Source: Thermoplasmata archaeon
Lineage (GTDB): Archaea; Thermoplasmatota; Thermoplasmata; RBG-16-68-12; SOIM01
Assembly (NCBI GenBank): GCA_023140195.1
Contig: JAGLME010000004.1
Span: forward strand, 374,637-438,636
Reading direction: 5' to 3'
DNA: 64,000 bases
The translations under genes were made by a program, and so were the position numbers. Below the pieces are notes generated by a model that worked only from the letters and a program-made list of their open reading frames with translations, had not been told where the DNA came from and made no database searches. This document shows, one piece after another, positions 60,329-64,000 of the stretch (position 1 is its first letter; each line of letters begins with the position of its first letter).

Positions 60329-61471
60329 ATGGCTCTGATAGGTTTGGTCGTCAATCCCATAGCCGGGATGGGTGGACGCGTCGGGCTCAAGGGTACGGAC
60401 GGCGTTCTGGACGAAGCTCTGGAGCTGGGTGCCCAGCCGCTGGCCCCGCACAGGGTGCAGTTGTTCCTGACCACGCTCGGTGCGATCATCGAGTCCAGAA
60501 GGATCGAAGAGCCGATCGAATGGTTGACATGTGCTGGCATAATGGGAGAGGACGACCTGGAGATGCATTGCGGAAGCTCGATGACCTTCGAGGTGGTTTG
60601 TTCACCCGAGGAGCCGACGTCGGCCGAAGATACGAAGAAAGCCTGCAAGGAATTCTTGGAGAAGGGCGTGAGCCTGATAGTGTTCTGTGGAGGAGACGGC
60701 ACCGCAAGGGACATCTGGCAGACCGTGGGGGAAAGGGTGCCCATCATTGGAGTACCGTCGGGAGTGAAGATGCATTCAGGGGTCTTTGGGATGAACCCGG
60801 AGGCGACCTCGGAGATAGTGGCCGCATTCATTTCAGGGGAACTGGACATCGCCGAAGGAGAGATACTGGACCTGGATGAGGAGAGGTACAGGGAGGGAGA
60901 ATGGAGCATCAGTCTCTTTGGAACTGTGAGGACGCCACATGAACCAACGTATGTTCAGGTAAGCAAGGTCCAAGTGGAAGCGGTGGGAGAGGATGCGATC
61001 AAGGAGGAGATTGCGGAATCGATCGTGGAGGACATGGAGGACGAGCTGGACATGCTGTTCATTCTCGGTTCTGGATCCACTGTGGGTGCTGTTTCCAAAG
61101 AACTGGGTATTGAATTCTCCCTATTAGGTGTGGATGCCGTCGTCAACAAGGAACTCATCGCAAAGGATGTGAACGAGTCCCAACTCCTATCCCTACTGGA
61201 CAAGTATGCAAAAGTAAGACTGGTAATCTCACCCATCGGTGCCCAAGGCTTCATCCTGGGCAGAGGCAACCTTCAGCTCTCGCCCGAGGTCATCAAGAGA
61301 ATAGGCATTGACAACATAACCATCATCTCCCCGCCCGCAAAGCTCGCACAGACACCGATGCTCAGGGTGGACACCGGCGACAAGGAATTGGACGAGATGT
61401 TTCACGAAAAGCAGTATCTCCGTGTCGTATTCCGATACAAGACCATGAAACTGGTCAAGATTGGGAAGTGA
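60329..61471 (+). CDS. ATP-NAD kinase family protein
   Basis: 380 residues from ATG 60329 (frame open to 60266). GLVVNPIAGMGGRVGLKG at the start and the diacylglycerol-kinase-type nucleotide motif FCGGDGTARDI near residue 135 with GVPSGVKMHS place it in the long ATP-NAD kinase group, distinct from the shorter NadK. It would phosphorylate NAD to NADP, although members with other substrates are known. Followed on the same strand by tdh. Confidence 0.85.
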   Translation: MALIGLVVNPIAGMGGRVGLKGTDGVLDEALELGAQPLAPHRVQLFLTTLGAIIESRRIEEPIEWLTCAGIMGEDDLEMHCGSSMTFEVVCSPEEPTSAEDTKKACKEFLEKGVSLIVFCGGDGTARDIWQTVGERVPIIGVPSGVKMHSGVFGMNPEATSEIVAAFISGELDIAEGEILDLDEERYREGEWSISLFGTVRTPHEPTYVQVSKVQVEAVGEDAIKEEIAESIVEDMEDELDMLFILGSGSTVGAVSKELGIEFSLLGVDAVVNKELIAKDVNESQLLSLLDKYAKVRLVISPIGAQGFILGRGNLQLSPEVIKRIGIDNITIISPPAKLAQTPMLRVDTGDKELDEMFHEKQYLRVVFRYKTMKLVKIGK

Positions 61472-61527
61472 AGTTTTTTAAGTCCTTTGACTATCCCCAC
61501 GCCACAAGGGGGAAAGGAGGCGTCCGA

Positions 61528-62577
61528 TTGACCGAAGGAAAGATGAAGGCCATACTCAAAACAGCACCTGGCCACGGTATGACGGAGATGCAGGAGGTTC
61601 CCATACCAAAAGTCGGCCCGAACGATGCATTGGTGAAGATGGAAGCGGTCTCGATCTGCGGTACCGACGTGCACATCTACGAATGGGACGACTGGGCTGC
61701 GAACAGGATCAAACCGCCGTTGATCTACGGTCATGAGTTCTGTGGATTTGTGGAAGAAGTTGGATCCAATGTCCACTGGCTGAAGAAGGGCGACCGGGTT
61801 TCGGGAGAATGCCACGTTCACTGCGGGCAGTGTTTCCAGTGCAGGACCGGGAACGCCCACATCTGCGAGAGGATGAAGATCTTCGGAGTGGACACGGCTG
61901 GGATATTCGCGGAGTATGCATCTTTGCCGGCGGCCAACCTTCTGATCAACGGAGACCTGGATGCAAAGTACTACTCGATCCAAGACCCTCTGGGAAATGC
62001 TGTCCATACGGTCTTCGCGACCGATGTGCCAGGAAGGTTCGTTGCGGTGCTGGGTCTGGGCCCGATAGGACTGATGAGCGTCGCTGTCTGCAAGGCGATA
62101 GGAGCCGCGAAGGTGTTCGGCATCGGAAGGAAGAACAAGTACAGGATCAACCTGGGAAAGGAGTGCGGCGCTGACTTCGCTCTGAGCTCACTGGACGACG
62201 ACGTCGAGAGGATAATCCTGGAGAACACTGAGGGCAGGGGAGTGGACGCATCCCTGGAAATGACCGGCAACCCGAACGCCATTACCATGGGGATCGATAT
62301 CATGAGGCCGGGCGGGACGATAGCGCTGCTGGGCGTCTTCGCCAGTGACTGGACGGTGAACGTCTCCGAGAAGATCATCTTCAAGTACGCCACCATCAAA
62401 GGCATCAACGGCAGGCTGATGTTCGACACCTGGTACCGAATGAGAGGGCTGATGGAATCGGGAAGTCTGAACCTTGACCCGATAATAACACATGAGATGA
62501 AGTTCGACCAATTCGATGAGGGAATGGCAGCGATGAGATCTGGGAATTCAGGAAAAGTAGTCTTGTATATGGAGTGA
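61528..62577 (+). CDS. tdh: L-threonine 3-dehydrogenase
   Basis: Oxidises threonine to 2-amino-3-ketobutyrate with NAD. 349 residues from TTG 61528, which has GGAGG at 61516-61520; the frame is open to 61468. The Tdh fingerprint CGTDVHIYEWDDWA near residue 43 and YGHEFCG near 70 bind catalytic zinc, CGQCFQCRTGNAHIC near 98 the structural zinc, and VLGLGPIGLMSV near 178 NAD. The next gene, four bases downstream, encodes the CoA-dependent lyase of the same pathway. Confidence 0.96.
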   Translation: MTEGKMKAILKTAPGHGMTEMQEVPIPKVGPNDALVKMEAVSICGTDVHIYEWDDWAANRIKPPLIYGHEFCGFVEEVGSNVHWLKKGDRVSGECHVHCGQCFQCRTGNAHICERMKIFGVDTAGIFAEYASLPAANLLINGDLDAKYYSIQDPLGNAVHTVFATDVPGRFVAVLGLGPIGLMSVAVCKAIGAAKVFGIGRKNKYRINLGKECGADFALSSLDDDVERIILENTEGRGVDASLEMTGNPNAITMGIDIMRPGGTIALLGVFASDWTVNVSEKIIFKYATIKGINGRLMFDTWYRMRGLMESGSLNLDPIITHEMKFDQFDEGMAAMRSGNSGKVVLYME

Positions 62578-62581
62578 GGAC

Positions 62582-63763
62582 ATGAGAGACCCAAGCGGAT
62601 TTATGAGAACCGAATACGAGAGTCTGGTAGAGAAAGGATTTGACTGGAAATTGAGGACACTGGAAGGTCCTTCGGCACCGAGGTGCAAGGTGGACGGGAA
62701 GGACGTGATAATGCTCTGTTCCAACAATTACCTGAACTTGAGCAACCATCCGAGGTTGAAGGAAGCGGCCAAGAGGGCCATTGACACTCACGGAGCTGGA
62801 TCGGGATCGGTCAGGCCGATTGCCGGAAATCTGGATCTGCACTTGGAAGCGGAGAAGGCCGTTGCCAGGTTCAAGGGTACCGAGTCTGCGTTGATATATC
62901 AGACGGGTTTTGCAGCCAACGCAGGTCTCATTCCCCAACTTGCTGGCAAGGGAGACATAATCATATCGGATCAGCTGAACCATGGTTCCATCATCGATGG
63001 TGTGAGACTTACCAAGGCTGATAGAGCAATCTTCGCCCACAGGGACATGGGTGAACTGGAGAAGGTCCTGGCGGACGCGGACAAGAAGTATGAGAAGATA
63101 CTCGTGGTCACCGACGGCGTATTCTCAATGGATGGGGACATCCAGCACATGGGCGAGATCCAGAAACTGGCCGATGAGGTCGGTGCGATGACGTTTGTCG
63201 ATGATGCTCACGGCGAGGGTGTCATAGGTCCTGAAGGGAGAGGTATCGGAGCTCACTTCGGCATTGCAGGGAAGATAGACGTGGAGATGGGCACTTTCTC
63301 CAAAGCTTACGGTGTCGTGGGTGGCCTGGTTGCAGGTTCCCAGGATCTGGTGAACTACGGACTGAACAAGTCAAGAACATGGCTGTTGTCCGGTTCCCAT
63401 CCTCCGGCCGTCGCGGCTGCACAGCTGGAGGCCATCAAGGTCCTGGAAGAGGAGCCGGAGCACGTCAAGAATCTGTGGGACAATACCAAGTACTTCAAGA
63501 ACGAGCTGATATCGATAGGGTACAACTGCGGGGACAGCGAGACGCCGATAACCCCTGTGATAGTGGGAGAATCCCATAAGGCCAAGGCATTGTCGGATCG
63601 CACATTCGAGCTGGGTGTTTTCGCACTGCCGATAGTCTTCCCGATGGTAGCCAGGGACGCAGCGAGAATCAGGACCATGATGAACGCGGGGCTCACTAGA
63701 GAAGATCTGGACGAGGCGTTGGGAGCGTTCGAGAAGGCCGGGAAGGAACTGGACATTATCTAG
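62582..63763 (+). CDS. kbl: Glycine C-acetyltransferase (2-amino-3-ketobutyrate CoA ligase)
   Basis: PLP enzyme of the alpha-oxoamine synthase family that cleaves 2-amino-3-ketobutyrate with CoA to glycine and acetyl-CoA. 393 residues. Marks are CSNNYLNLSNHPRL near residue 47, GSGSVRPIAGN near 74, FVDDAHGEGVIG near 205, and the PLP lysine in GTFSKAYG near 238. It completes the threonine-degradation pair with tdh. In this organism it links amino acid use to acetyl-CoA and, via PEPCK, to gluconeogenesis. Confidence 0.96.
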   Translation: MRDPSGFMRTEYESLVEKGFDWKLRTLEGPSAPRCKVDGKDVIMLCSNNYLNLSNHPRLKEAAKRAIDTHGAGSGSVRPIAGNLDLHLEAEKAVARFKGTESALIYQTGFAANAGLIPQLAGKGDIIISDQLNHGSIIDGVRLTKADRAIFAHRDMGELEKVLADADKKYEKILVVTDGVFSMDGDIQHMGEIQKLADEVGAMTFVDDAHGEGVIGPEGRGIGAHFGIAGKIDVEMGTFSKAYGVVGGLVAGSQDLVNYGLNKSRTWLLSGSHPPAVAAAQLEAIKVLEEEPEHVKNLWDNTKYFKNELISIGYNCGDSETPITPVIVGESHKAKALSDRTFELGVFALPIVFPMVARDAARIRTMMNAGLTREDLDEALGAFEKAGKELDII

Positions 63764-63940
63764 ATGAGGTCAGTTGTGACGCCTCCGCATCCTGCTGAAT
63801 AGAGCGTGTGTGAGGCAGAAACCGAGGTTCATGCAAACGGTTGTCCTTTTCAGCCATATAAGTTCAAAATCAGACTTTTTCTCCGAACAAGCAAACAGGA
63901 TATGCGATTCAGTTATGAAGCCTCAGACAACGGTCGGTTT
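63764..63940. other. Intergenic region downstream of kbl
   Basis: No gene seen. A short T tract near 63876-63880 may help terminate the tdh-kbl transcript. Confidence 0.35.
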
Positions 63941-64000
63941 TCACTCTTCACTCTCGACAGGTTCTTCTTCCTGACCTTTGCCTCTTCTCTTCCTAATGAG
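63941..64000 (-). CDS. C-terminal end of a gene entering from the right (partial)
   Basis: Minus-strand frame open to the window edge with stop TGA at 63941-63943. The 19 visible residues (IRKRRGKGQEEEPVESEE) look like a basic stop-transfer segment followed by an acidic tail, as at the end of many archaeal membrane proteins. Too little is present to name it. Confidence 0.4.
   Translation of the reverse strand, partial: LIRKRRGKGQEEEPVESEE

Overview
The window is archaeal chromosome, most likely from a heterotrophic member of the Thermoplasmatota or a related euryarchaeal lineage. The domain is clear from the gene set: a split GMP synthase (separate amidotransferase and PP-ATPase subunits), PurP, an archaeal-type ThrRS with its N-terminal editing domain, Nep1, a PAC2 proteasome-chaperone-like protein, a UPF0147 protein, a TIGR00304/DUF131 membrane protein and a RibD-C-like riboflavin reductase. 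Many genes also have an A/T-rich TATA element centred about 25-30 nt before the start codon, as in leaderless archaeal transcription. The phylum is inferred from overall gene style and the abundance of large PKD, beta-helix and VWA surface proteins; no rRNA is present to confirm it.

Layout. 1-917: end of a membrane-anchored surface protein. 963-3811: adenosylhomocysteinase, HAD phosphatase and PfkB kinase. 3888-8146: Lrp-RAM protein, small membrane protein, purE-guaAB purine cluster, SerA-like dehydrogenase, DUF131 protein. 8279-12903: unknown proteins, a Mut7-C RNase-like protein with a riboflavin-pathway reductase, PAC2 and RtcA. 12963-13428: RelE-type toxin-antitoxin pair. 13562-19608: nucleotide-sugar genes (acetyltransferase, aminotransferase, two dehydrogenases, 2-epimerase) that together match the UDP-2,3-diacetamido-2,3-dideoxy-hexuronate pathway, interrupted by corA. 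19798-23018: ArsB/NhaD-type permease with a universal-stress protein, an AbrB-like protein and a decayed fragment of the 2-epimerase gene. 23023-27853: P-type Ca2+-type ATPase, CPA2 antiporter and tRNA-Gly(CCC).

27876-35556 is mostly informational and cofactor genes: UPF0147, Lrp-RAM, zinc-ribbon proteins, Nep1, PurP, dihydropteroate synthase, a nucleotidyltransferase pair and ThrRS. 35559-45952 holds two very large secreted proteins on either side of ftsZ. A tandem ribbon-helix-helix regulator lies upstream of ftsZ, and an unusual triple poly-U terminator lies downstream. 45972-51179: GNAT protein, membrane protein, LsrF-like aldolase/thiolase with a zinc dehydrogenase, and a partly decayed MNT/HEPN locus. 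51335-56303 is a visibly more A/T-rich block of surface proteins (NosD-like beta-helix, BNR fragment, PKD protein). 56365-63763 returns to metabolism: PEP carboxykinase, a winged-helix regulator with a small membrane protein, NAD kinase, and threonine dehydrogenase with 2-amino-3-ketobutyrate CoA ligase.

The metabolic genes suggest amino-acid-based heterotrophy: threonine would be cleaved to glycine and acetyl-CoA by Tdh-Kbl, and PEPCK would support gluconeogenesis. No CRISPR array, complete insertion sequence or rRNA operon was seen. The most informative unexplained signals are the operator array at the RHH-ftsZ locus, the tandem terminators, the truncated epimerase copy, the broken HEPN gene between two nucleotidyltransferases, and the domain inserted into PKD folds in two distant surface proteins.
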